From contig JAIPJY010000029.1 in the NCBI GenBank assembly GCA_021733925.1, forward strand, positions 19,560 to 83,559: a DNA stretch of 64,000 nt. The letters run 5' to 3'. Both the position numbers and the translations under genes were made by a program. Origin of the DNA: Prosthecobacter sp. (lineage in GTDB: Bacteria > Verrucomicrobiota > Verrucomicrobiia > Verrucomicrobiales > Verrucomicrobiaceae). Below the pieces are notes generated by a model that worked only from the letters and a program-made list of their open reading frames with translations, ran no database searches and was not told where the DNA came from. Positions 33,268 to 39,786 of this stretch are shown here, in pieces. The stretch's first letter is position 1. The number at the start of each line of letters is the position of its first letter.

Positions 33268-33819
33268 ATGATCCGACCAGTCCTTAACGCCTTGCTGCTT
33301 GCGACCACAGTTTTCGTCTGTTCTTGCGCATCCCAACCTATGAAACCGCTCGCAACCGTTGCCAAAGTCGAGGTGTCTCGTTACATGGGCAAGTGGCATG
33401 AGGTGGCCAGACTGCCCATGTTCTTCCAGCGTGGTTGCGTCGAATCCACCGCCGACTACGCGATAAAACCAGATGGAGCGGTATCAGTCATCAATCGCTG
33501 CCTGAAGAACGGAAAGCCAAAGCAAGTCCGAGGGACGGCGACCGTGGTTGATGCCCGGACGAATGCGGTTCTTGAAGTGCGATTCAATGAATGGTTCTCG
33601 GTCTTCATTCCTCGCGCGAAGCAGGGGAACTACTTCATCGTTTGGCTCGCGGCGGACTATTCTGCCGCCGCCGTTGGAACGCCGGATCGGAAGTGCCTTT
33701 GGATCCTGGCACGCACGACCAGCCTGCCGAAGACCACCTATGACAAGATCGTCGCTCACTGTCGCGGCCTTGGTTTTCCGGTTGAGAGCCTGATCGTTGA
33801 GAAGGCTCAGCAGCCCTGA
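33268..33819 (+). CDS. Bacterial lipocalin (Blc-like) lipoprotein cargo gene
   Basis: A 183-aa protein on the plus strand between the terminase genes. The N-terminus has a signal ending in VFVCSCASQP, with a Cys suited to lipidation. The lipocalin signature is clear: VEVSRYMGKWHEVARLPMFF (GxW), followed by FQRGCVESTADYAIKPDGAV. The C-terminal strand and helix are LWILARTTSLPKTTYDKIVA. Blc-type lipocalins bind fatty acids or lysophospholipids in the outer membrane. It is an ectopic accessory gene that might modify the lysogen's envelope. It ends 5 bp before the convergent small terminase gene ends at 33825. Confidence 0.88.
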   Translation: MIRPVLNALLLATTVFVCSCASQPMKPLATVAKVEVSRYMGKWHEVARLPMFFQRGCVESTADYAIKPDGAVSVINRCLKNGKPKQVRGTATVVDARTNAVLEVRFNEWFSVFIPRAKQGNYFIVWLAADYSAAAVGTPDRKCLWILARTTSLPKTTYDKIVAHCRGLGFPVESLIVEKAQQP

Positions 33820-33824
33820 GCGCG

Positions 33825-34430
33825 TCACTTGCCGCCCTCATGGAGGATGGTGAGCACCTCATCAATGGCTTTGCGGCATTCCTCTTGAATGCCCGTCGCA
33901 TCGAGTCCGGATAGGATCGGCGGCAACTCTGACTCAAACTTGTTGCGCAACAAGGCTGTGGCCCGCCCGATCTGCGTCGTCCATGTGCGCCTCACTTCTT
34001 CGACGGTCACATAAAGTCCTTTGCGCACGGCCACCTTCAGTTCCCGTTCCTCCACTTCGGCTAGCAGTTTGCGGGCACGCAGGGCGGTGTCGAAATCAGT
34101 GCCGGGTTCGGCTCCCTTCAGGTCATGCCGCTTCATGAACTCGCGCCATGCGGCCACATCATGCAGGCCGTTGGCGGCGGATTGTGGCGCGTCCTTGCGC
34201 TTCTTCCACGTGGTGATCGACTGACGCGTCGCTCCGAGGAATTCGGCCAGTTCAACGAAGTTGCGGGCGAAGGCGGGGCCTGTTCCACCCGCCCTGCTGC
34301 TGGCGAGATTTTGCAGCATGGAGCGCTCCGTCCGGGTCAGCTTGCCTCCTTTGTGAACGCGTTGAACGAGGTTGGCGAGATCCTTGTTGAGGAGCTTGCG
34401 GGCGAGGTCAGGCGGGAGCGAGGATTCCAT
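33825..34430 (-). CDS. Terminase small subunit / DNA-packaging protein
   Basis: A 201-aa protein (MESSLPPDLARKLLNKDLAN) with a helix-turn-helix in LAEFLGATRQSITTWKKRKD followed by a helical region with KLLAEVEERELKVAVRKGLY. The last part has RTWTTQIGRATALLRNKFES. This is the small-subunit pattern (N-terminal HTH binding the packaging site, C-terminal contact to the large subunit). It is first of the late genes if transcription enters from 34.5 kb, though the lipocalin splits it from the large subunit. Confidence 0.75.
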   Translation of the reverse strand: MESSLPPDLARKLLNKDLANLVQRVHKGGKLTRTERSMLQNLASSRAGGTGPAFARNFVELAEFLGATRQSITTWKKRKDAPQSAANGLHDVAAWREFMKRHDLKGAEPGTDFDTALRARKLLAEVEERELKVAVRKGLYVTVEEVRRTWTTQIGRATALLRNKFESELPPILSGLDATGIQEECRKAIDEVLTILHEGGK

Positions 34431-34454
34431 GCTCCCCAGGCTGCGGAGTCAACG

Positions 34455-34679
34455 TCACTTCATCGCTAGCAGCTTCATCAACGCCACCACGGCATAGCCA
34501 CGTGGCGTGGCCCGTTCCTGCTCCCAGTTCTCCAGCGTGCGCTTGCTGATGCCAAGGAACTCCGCCGCATCGCGCTGGCTGAACGCCTTTTTCTCACGCC
34601 ACGCTTGCAGCGCACGGGCAAATTTTCTTGGAGTCACCCCTTTGGGCAGTTTCATGGCAGCCATACGCAAGTCACGCAT
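34455..34679 (-). CDS. XRE-type HTH regulator
   Basis: A 74-aa protein with a single Cro/C1-type helix-turn-helix, KKAFSQRDAAEFLGISKRTL, then ENWEQERATPRGYAVVALMK. This is the typical pattern (SQRDxAxxLGISxRTxxNWEQ). Start could be ATG 34679 (MRDLRMAAMK) or ATG 34649 (MKLPKGVT). It lies next to a divergent control region (34686-34708) ahead of the ParB-like gene and is a candidate regulator of early transcription. No full CI-type repressor is seen elsewhere. Confidence 0.75.
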   Translation of the reverse strand: MRDLRMAAMKLPKGVTPRKFARALQAWREKKAFSQRDAAEFLGISKRTLENWEQERATPRGYAVVALMKLLAMK

Positions 34680-34685
34680 AGCCAC

Positions 34686-34708
34686 GGTTTGACGTCAACC
34701 GCGTTGAC
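34686..34708. promoter_or_regulatory. Candidate operator with three TTGAC half-sites
   Basis: TTGACGTCAA (34689-34698) is a perfect palindrome, within the slightly wider GGTTTGACGTCAACC. It overlaps a second inverted repeat GTCAAC-cgc-GTTGAC (34694-34708). Together they place three TTGAC half-sites between the HTH gene start and the ParB GTG start. TTGACA at 34704 is too near the start codon (34723) to be an ordinary -35 for a leadered transcript. Confidence 0.5.
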
Positions 34709-34722
34709 ACACCTGCCGGAGC

Positions 34723-35499
34723 GTGAGCATTCCCATTTACTGCGCCCATACGCGCGTGATTGATCCCAACACCCTGAAGCCCAATCCGGCGAATCCAAAC
34801 CGGCACAGTGCGCATCAGATCCAACTTCTCGCCTCGATCATTCAGGAGCAGGGCTGGCGCAATCCTATCACTCTGTCCAAACGCAGCGGCCTCATTGTGC
34901 GTGGGCATGGCCGGCTGGAGGCCGCGCTGCTCATCGGCTGTGACGTCGTGCCGGTCGATGAACAGGACTACGCCACCGAAGCCGAGGAGCTGGCCGATCT
35001 GCTGGCGGACAACCGCCTCGCGGAATTGGCCGAACTCGATGAGGACGAACTCAAGCGTCTGCTCAAATCCATCCAGGAGAGCGATCCCACCTTCGATCTC
35101 GAACTCACCGGCTTTGCCGAGGATGAAATTCGCAAGCTGTTCGACGCTGAAGACCCTGCGGAGGATTTGGAAATCATCCCCCGCATGGAGTGCCAGGCTT
35201 TCGAGCACCACGATTACCTCGTCTTCATGTTCCATGATCTGCGCGACTGGATGCAGGTGCTGCAGCTCATGGGCGTGCGCGAAGTGGACTACTCCATCAC
35301 ACGAACCACCAAAAAACTCGGCATCGGCCGCGTCCTTCATGGAAAACGCCTCATCCAACTCTGCCAACGGGCCGCAATGGCCGGAACTCCAACCGCTGAG
35401 CCTGCGCCTGGTCATCCTGAGCCGCAGCCGCGCGCGAACGATGACCAGCCACAAACTGTTCCCGAGCGCCACGCTGCTCGTGCCGGAAAGCGAGCTTGA
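34723..35499 (+). CDS. ParB-like domain protein
   Basis: A 258-aa protein starting at GTG 34723. The ParB/Srx-type N-terminal domain has VIDPNTLKPNPANPNRHSAH, then SIIQEQGWRNPITLSKRSGL and IVRGHGRLEAALLIGCDVVP, with the GHGR motif used by ParB-fold proteins for nucleotide binding. DNRLAELAELDEDELKRLLK follows. The tail past residue 230 is low complexity. Many phage ParB-like proteins accompany DNA-modification enzymes. The next gene overlaps it by 161 bp in another frame. It may act as a nuclease or regulator. Confidence 0.8.
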   Translation: MSIPIYCAHTRVIDPNTLKPNPANPNRHSAHQIQLLASIIQEQGWRNPITLSKRSGLIVRGHGRLEAALLIGCDVVPVDEQDYATEAEELADLLADNRLAELAELDEDELKRLLKSIQESDPTFDLELTGFAEDEIRKLFDAEDPAEDLEIIPRMECQAFEHHDYLVFMFHDLRDWMQVLQLMGVREVDYSITRTTKKLGIGRVLHGKRLIQLCQRAAMAGTPTAEPAPGHPEPQPRANDDQPQTVPERHAARAGKRA

Positions 35500-36133
35500 G
35501 CAGTATGCACACATCCCGCTGGAGAAGGCCACGGTGCCCGATGCGGTGATGGGCATCTCCTCGTTGCGCAACTGGGTGCTCAAGCACTTCAAGGAGGAGT
35601 CCATCATCATGCTCGATGACGACATCAGCGCCTGCGTTTGCATGGTGTCCCTGCGCTGTCGCAAGCTCTCCATTGAGGAGACGTTGCAAATGCTCAGCAA
35701 CTCGGCCTACAACGCACGCGGTGCCGAAGCCCGTCTGTTTGGCTGGCATCAGCGCAGTGATCCACGCCTGCTGCAACGCAACGATCCCTTTGGCGTGAAC
35801 CATTGGGTTGGCGGAGCGGTTGGAGTGGTGCGTGATGCGAATAGCGGCGTTCCCAAGTGGGACGAACTGCTCAAGTGCAAGTGTGACATCGACGCCACGC
35901 TTCAGGAGCTTCTCGATAATCGCCTGGTCTGGAATGAAGCCCGGTTTTGTTTTGTGCAGGAGCGCGACAAGAACCTCGGCGGCAATTCATTGTTCCGCAG
36001 CGCAGAGCGCATCGCCACGGAGAAGCGGCATCTGAAGCGCAAGTGGAAGGCCCACATCGACTTCGGTGACTACAAGAGCCAGGACCGCGTCGCGATGAAT
36101 GCCCCGCGCCGTCAGAGCATCGCACTTGGATGA
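35339..36133 (+). CDS. TAGT-like glycosyltransferase (TET-associated family) candidate
   Basis: From ATG 35339 the 265-aa product has a first strand LSLRLVILSRSRARTMTSHK, then LFPSATLLVPESELEQYAHI. A conserved acidic motif lies in EESIIMLDDDISACVCMVSL, with VNHWVGGAVGVVRDANSGVP near the middle. A strand plus ESExxxY, RNW and LDDD pattern is what I recall from TET-associated glycosyltransferases (TAGT). In phages these are proposed to sugar-modify oxidised bases. The DDD could be the metal/UDP-sugar site. It overlaps the ParB-like gene by 161 bp. Starting at the later ATG (MTSHKLFP) would cut the first strand. No TET/JBP enzyme occurs in the window. Confidence 0.6.
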   Translation: MENASSNSANGPQWPELQPLSLRLVILSRSRARTMTSHKLFPSATLLVPESELEQYAHIPLEKATVPDAVMGISSLRNWVLKHFKEESIIMLDDDISACVCMVSLRCRKLSIEETLQMLSNSAYNARGAEARLFGWHQRSDPRLLQRNDPFGVNHWVGGAVGVVRDANSGVPKWDELLKCKCDIDATLQELLDNRLVWNEARFCFVQERDKNLGGNSLFRSAERIATEKRHLKRKWKAHIDFGDYKSQDRVAMNAPRRQSIALG

Positions 36134-36188
36134 CGCACCTCAAGGCACCTCCCAAACCCTGCGACCTACTTAAACCTCACGGCATCAT

Positions 36189-36234
36189 TTGGTGATGCAA
36201 ACGGATGGAATCCCGAAGTCACGGTGACGAGGCC
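36189..36234 (+). repeat. Boundary repeat A, copy 1 (divergent)
   Basis: The most divergent member of a 46-bp repeat whose 3' part, CACGGTGACGAGGC, is constant. It ends 7 bp before the ATG (36242) of the RarA-C-like gene. It is recognised by its shared 5' TTGGTGATG and 3' end. Confidence 0.7.
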
Positions 36235-36241
36235 TCCATTC

Positions 36242-36826
36242 ATGGACCTCCCAGATCTCTTTCCCGCCAACCCCATGCAACTGCGCACGATTCGTCATTA
36301 CAACTTCAGCGAGGTGTCCTCCGCCATGCAGAAGGCCATCCGCCGGGGTGATGCTGCACTGGCCGGATACTGGGCCTTGGAACTGTGGCAGAGCGGCTTC
36401 GGCAAGTATGTGTGGAAGCGTCTGCTCACCATCAGCGCGGAGGACTGCTGGGGCATCCTCACGCAGGAGGTGAAGGCGCTGCATGACAGCTACCTCGTCA
36501 TCAATGACGGCATCCCACCCAAGCAGGCCAAGGGCCGCATCTTCATTAGCAAGGCGGTCATCTTGCTGTGCCTGAGCAAGAAGAGTCGCGATCCCGATCA
36601 CCTGCAAAACTACGTTTATGATCAGACGGCGGGTCTTGATCCTGACACGCTGGCGCTGGAGTTGCGCAACAGCGGTGATTACATTGCCATCCCCGAATAT
36701 GCGTATGACTGCCACACGCGCGAGGGCAAGAAGCGCGGCAAGACCAAGGCGGACTTCTTCAAAGCGGAGCATGCGGCATTGGAGCCGTTGCAGCCGGGGT
36801 TGTTCGATCACTTGATTGAAGGCTGA
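36242..36826 (+). CDS. Stand-alone RarA/MgsA C-terminal-like domain protein
   Basis: A 194-aa protein starting MDLPDLFPANPMQLRTIRHY. SSAMQKAIRRGDAALAGYWA, then LELWQSGFGKYVWKRLLTIS and AEDCWGILTQEVKALHDSYL, match the C-terminal domain of RarA/MgsA, where S..KSIRG.DPDAALYWLARM...G.D....RRL...ASED is followed by an alpha-helical oligomerisation part. KSRDPDHLQNYVYDQTAGLD resembles the end of that domain. No AAA+ core is fused to it. A small RarA/clamp-loader-like AAA+ is encoded separately at 40500. The repeat A copy sits directly upstream. Its exact role in replication is unknown. Confidence 0.65.
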   Translation: MDLPDLFPANPMQLRTIRHYNFSEVSSAMQKAIRRGDAALAGYWALELWQSGFGKYVWKRLLTISAEDCWGILTQEVKALHDSYLVINDGIPPKQAKGRIFISKAVILLCLSKKSRDPDHLQNYVYDQTAGLDPDTLALELRNSGDYIAIPEYAYDCHTREGKKRGKTKADFFKAEHAALEPLQPGLFDHLIEG

Positions 36827-36829
36827 CCT

Positions 36830-36866
36830 GATGGTCGCAACAACACGCGCTGATGGTCGCAACAAG
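36830..36866. repeat. Tandem 15-mer pair GATGGTCGCAACAAS, 22-bp period (copy 2)
   Basis: GATGGTCGCAACAAC (36830-36844) and GATGGTCGCAACAAG (36852-36866) with a 7-bp spacer, right after the RarA-C-like stop. Same spacing as the pair at 16257-16293. About 180 bp of otherwise gene-free DNA follows before the ligase. Confidence 0.75.
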
Positions 36867-37069
36867 TGCATGTCGGGGGTCGGAATATACTCATACCTTG
36901 TGGAGCCGCTGGGCCTGTAAAACGCCTCCTACGCGGCAACAATGGCGGCTGGTTTTGTGCAAGCAGGTGAGTCGGTATTTTTGAGTCCGATAAATGGTGA
37001 TCAAATCGGTGCGACACACGCAGCCACGGTGACGAGGCCCACAGGATGCCCACATGGGCACTCCAAGCT
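36867..37069. other. Gene-free leader before the ligase, with repeat A
   Basis: This leader has the direct repeat GAGTCGGTAT/GAGTCCGATA (about 36970-36992) and then repeat A copy 2. No open frame longer than a few codons is convincing. It may contain the promoter of the ligase group. Confidence 0.4.
36994..37039 (+). repeat. Boundary repeat A, copy 2
   Basis: A 46-bp unit starting ATGGTGATC and ending GGTGACGAGGCC. It lies 30 bp before the ligase ATG (37070), or 6 bp before the alternative ATG at 37046. It carries a short open frame with stop at the TGA of the constant 3' part. Confidence 0.85.
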
Positions 37070-37975
37070 ATGAACACCACTACCACCGCCTCATCCCCCA
37101 TCACCAAACCCATGCTCGCCGATAAATGCGAGCGTCTCCATGCACTCAGCTTCCCGCTGCTGGCCACGCCCAAGCTCGATGGCATTCGCTGCCTCAAGAT
37201 CAATGGCCGCGCCCTGACGCGCAGCTTCAAGCCCGTGTCCAACCGCTTCATTCGCGAGTGGATCGAAGCCAACCTGCCCGATGGGCTGGACGGCGAGCTG
37301 ATCGTGAAAGGCACCACCTTCAACGAAACCGCCGGGCATGTGGGCCGCGAGAGCGGTGAGCCGGACTTCACCTTCGCCGTCTTCGACTATGTGAGCGAGG
37401 GCATCGACGTGCCTTATGCCTGCCGGATGCAGGAACTCGCGCGACTACCCGATTATGATCGCGTCGATAAAGTGCTGCCCGAGGAGATGCGCTCGCTGGA
37501 CGAACTCATGGCCTATGAGGAGCGCTGCGTGGCTGAGGGCTACGAAGGCGTGATGATCCGCACGCCGGGCTCCCCCTACAAGTGTGGCCGGTCCACGGAA
37601 CGCGAGGGCTACCTGCTCAAGATCAAGCGCTTCGAGGACGCGGAGGCGGTGGTGGTGAGCACCTACGAGGGCATGAGCAATCACAACGCTGCTGAGAAGG
37701 ACGCGTTTGGTCGCACCAAACGCAGCATGGCGCAGTCCGGCATGGTGGGTCGCGGCGAACTCGGCGGCTTTGTCGTCAAGCAGGTGGAAACGGGCATCGA
37801 GTTCCGCGTGGGCTACAACCACGTCGTCGGTGGGGTGGACCGCATCACCCTGTGGCAGCAGCGCGACGCGCTCATTGGCAGGATGGTGAAGTTCATGCAC
37901 CAGCCCAGCGGCGCGAAGGAAGCGCCCAGGTTCCCGAAGTTCATCGGGTTCCGCGAGCCGTGGGACCTCTCATAA
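37070..37975 (+). CDS. ATP-dependent DNA ligase
   Basis: A 301-aa ligase of the small phage type. Motif I is KLDGIR in LLATPKLDGIRCLKINGRAL, with the adenylated Lys. Motif III is DGLDGELIVKG and motif IIIa FTFAVFDYV. Motif IV is EGVMIRTPGSPYK and motif V GYLLKIKRFEDAEAVVVSTY. After residue 220 an OB-fold-like part follows (GRGELGGFVVKQVETGIEFR). It would seal nicks during phage replication or repair. An alternative start lies at ATG 37046 (MPTWALQAM). The gene is between repeat A copies 2 and 3. Confidence 0.88.
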   Translation: MNTTTTASSPITKPMLADKCERLHALSFPLLATPKLDGIRCLKINGRALTRSFKPVSNRFIREWIEANLPDGLDGELIVKGTTFNETAGHVGRESGEPDFTFAVFDYVSEGIDVPYACRMQELARLPDYDRVDKVLPEEMRSLDELMAYEERCVAEGYEGVMIRTPGSPYKCGRSTEREGYLLKIKRFEDAEAVVVSTYEGMSNHNAAEKDAFGRTKRSMAQSGMVGRGELGGFVVKQVETGIEFRVGYNHVVGGVDRITLWQQRDALIGRMVKFMHQPSGAKEAPRFPKFIGFREPWDLS

Positions 37976-37987
37976 GCGGTTCGCAAA

Positions 37988-38033
37988 ATGGTGATCAAAA
38001 CGGTGCGACACACGCGGCCACGGTGACGAGGCC
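37988..38033 (+). repeat. Boundary repeat A, copy 3
   Basis: The 46-bp unit ATGGTGATCAAAACGGTGCG and following, ending GGTGACGAGGCC. It begins 13 bp after the ligase stop and ends 48 bp before the amidoligase ATG (38082). Nearly identical to copy 2. Confidence 0.88.
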
Positions 38034-38081
38034 AAGGGGAAGTCCGCATGGACTTCAATCACCCGCACCCATTCCATCCTC

Positions 38082-39044
38082 ATGAAAACCGCTGATCCTA
38101 AAGCCGCCCTCATCCAGTGGGGCATTGAACTCGAAACGCGCCTGCCTGCCACCAGCCAAGTGGCGGTGGGCAGTTACCACGCCGGGTATCCGGTCACCAC
38201 TGGTCGCACCACTGCCGGTGCTCGCAGCAACGCGCCTGCCTTCAACGCTGATACGTGGAAGGCCGAGCGCGATGGCTCCATCCGCTGCGAGGCCGGGCAG
38301 ATCCCCTGCGAGTTTGTCTCTCCCATCCTCCACGGCGAGCATGGCGTGGTTCATTTGATCGCCTTCGTTGAATGGCTCAATGCCATCGGTGCCAGCGTGA
38401 ACGCATCCTGTGGCTGCCACATCACCGTGGGCATTGAGTCGATCATCGGCACTTCCGACACCAAGGCGGTGAGCGAGTTCATCCGCAAACTTGCCCACAT
38501 TGCCCGCTGGCACGCGCGCAGCCTCTACGGCCAGACGGGCACGGACCGCCATCTGAACCGCTACAGCCATCCTCTTTACGAGCAGACCGCCCAGCACATG
38601 CGCAAGATCGTCACCTGCGAGCAGGAGCGGGTCAAAGCCGAGTGCGCCGAGCAATGCGGTCGCGGCATGGTGAACTTTAGAAAAGCGTTCAAGCGTGATC
38701 GCGATGGCCGGTTCATCGGCGTGGTGGAGTTCCGTGTCTTTGCCGGCACGCTGAACATCGAGAAGATCATGCATCACCTTGCCAGCGTGCTTGGGCTGTG
38801 TCGCCGCGCCTGCGAGGTCCGCTGTCTCGGCGGGTTCGGCAAGAACAAGATCCAAGCCAAGCGCACCGCCACGGCGTCGGATGGCCTGCGCTTCCTGTGG
38901 GACTACCTCGGATGGACCGGCAGTGCGCGGCCCGTCGCCCTTGGGCTCTTCGGCAAGCTGCACTCGGAGTTCCGCCACTACCGCAAGCACGCGCAGCGGC
39001 TCTGCCAGCAGTTCGATGAACGCTACCCCGACGCCAACCTTTAA
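38082..39044 (+). CDS. Putative amidoligase (Amidoligase_2 / COOH-NH2 ligase family)
   Basis: A 320-aa protein. Motifs that I recall from this ATP-dependent glutamine-synthetase-like ligase family are visible. GIELETRLP lies near the start, ERDGSIRCEAG before residue 70, CEFVSPILHGEHGVVHLIAF after it, and VNASCGCHITVGIE around residue 110. The first acidic and the CGxH residues may bind metal and ATP. A central helical segment (KLAHIARWHARSLYGQTG) is followed by HLNRYSHPLYEQ. The family joins an amine to a carboxylate of a small molecule or peptide. A glutamine amidotransferase gene follows by 80 bp and could supply ammonia. The substrate is unknown. Confidence 0.75.
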   Translation: MKTADPKAALIQWGIELETRLPATSQVAVGSYHAGYPVTTGRTTAGARSNAPAFNADTWKAERDGSIRCEAGQIPCEFVSPILHGEHGVVHLIAFVEWLNAIGASVNASCGCHITVGIESIIGTSDTKAVSEFIRKLAHIARWHARSLYGQTGTDRHLNRYSHPLYEQTAQHMRKIVTCEQERVKAECAEQCGRGMVNFRKAFKRDRDGRFIGVVEFRVFAGTLNIEKIMHHLASVLGLCRRACEVRCLGGFGKNKIQAKRTATASDGLRFLWDYLGWTGSARPVALGLFGKLHSEFRHYRKHAQRLCQQFDERYPDANL

Positions 39045-39058
39045 GCCTTTGCCTAAAC

Positions 39059-39077
39059 TATACGCAGTCTGCGGATA
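39059..39077. repeat. Boundary hairpin B, copy 1
   Basis: The sequence TATACGCAGTCTGCGGATA contains the perfect 11-bp palindrome CGCAGTCTGCG (39063-39073). It begins 14 bp after the amidoligase stop. Near-identical sequence occurs at 42012-42030. Confidence 0.75.
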
Positions 39078-39124
39078 GACGGGCCAAACCAAGAACAACG
39101 AACCTGAACCCAACTGAAACTGAT

Positions 39125-39757
39125 ATGTGTGTGATCCTGATATGTCCTCAAAATGTGCGCCCGAAGTCCGAGGTGCTGTATGCCTGTCATGAAGCCAACC
39201 CGCATGGTGCGGGCGTGGCATGGCGGGAAGGTGGCCGCGTGCGCTGGCAGAAGAACCTCAATACCGGCGAGCTTGTGACTCTGCTCAAGAAGTTGGAGGG
39301 CGAAGTGGTGATCCACTTCCGCTGGGCCAGCGTGGGCGGAGTGGATGCGCGGCTGTGCCATCCATTTCCCGTTACCCCGAAGGCCTCCACCAGCCTGAGC
39401 GGCATGGCGGAAACGGTGCTGTTCCACAATGGCACGTGGAGCGGGTATGAAGATGCGCTCAAGCGTCTGACGCAGCACCGCAAGGAACCTATTCCCGCTG
39501 GTCCGATGAGCGACACGCGGGCAGCGGCGCTCGTGGTCCACACCACCGGGGCTGATTCGCTGCACAAGCTGCCGGGGCGCTGGGTGTGGATGAATGCTCA
39601 TGATACCCGCCTCTTCGGTCCATGGGAGGCGTGGGGCGGCATGCAGGTGAGCAACACGTTCTTTGTGCCACGCCTGCGGGCTACTCAAGCACGCCGCAAG
39701 GCTACGCAGCCTGCGGATCACCGACCACGCCACCAATCCTGCCTCTTTGCCTGCTAA
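39125..39757 (+). CDS. Class II glutamine amidotransferase domain protein
   Basis: A 210-aa protein whose initiator Met is followed by Cys (MCVILICPQNVRPKSEVLYA), the N-terminal nucleophile of class II amidotransferases. GAGVAWREGGRVRWQKNLNT, then IHFRWASVGGVDARLCHPFP and TVLFHNGTWSGYEDALKRLT give the remaining landmarks (Arg pair, HNG motif). It would hydrolyse glutamine and pass ammonia to a partner. The preceding amidoligase is the obvious partner. The last 20 residues are translated from DNA containing hairpin B copy 2, so the true end function is unclear. Confidence 0.78.
   Translation: MCVILICPQNVRPKSEVLYACHEANPHGAGVAWREGGRVRWQKNLNTGELVTLLKKLEGEVVIHFRWASVGGVDARLCHPFPVTPKASTSLSGMAETVLFHNGTWSGYEDALKRLTQHRKEPIPAGPMSDTRAAALVVHTTGADSLHKLPGRWVWMNAHDTRLFGPWEAWGGMQVSNTFFVPRLRATQARRKATQPADHRPRHQSCLFAC
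39707..39717. repeat. Boundary hairpin B, copy 2
   Basis: CGCAGCCTGCG, within GGCTACGCAGCCTGCGGATC, lies inside the 3' end of the amidotransferase gene, 41 bp before its stop. It is recognised by the same core and the flanking GGAT as the other copies. Confidence 0.65.
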
Positions 39758-39786
39758 CCCAAACTCAAACCCAAAACGAAACCGAT

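Noticed and set aside
32412-33287. 291-codon plus-strand frame inside the terminase gene
   Set aside because: Opposite strand of a recognised terminase with clear motifs; no domain.
36994-37039. Repeat A as a conserved 12-codon leader peptide
   Set aside because: The frame is open in all copies, but most differences between copies change the amino acid, so selection on that peptide is not supported; kept only as an alternative.
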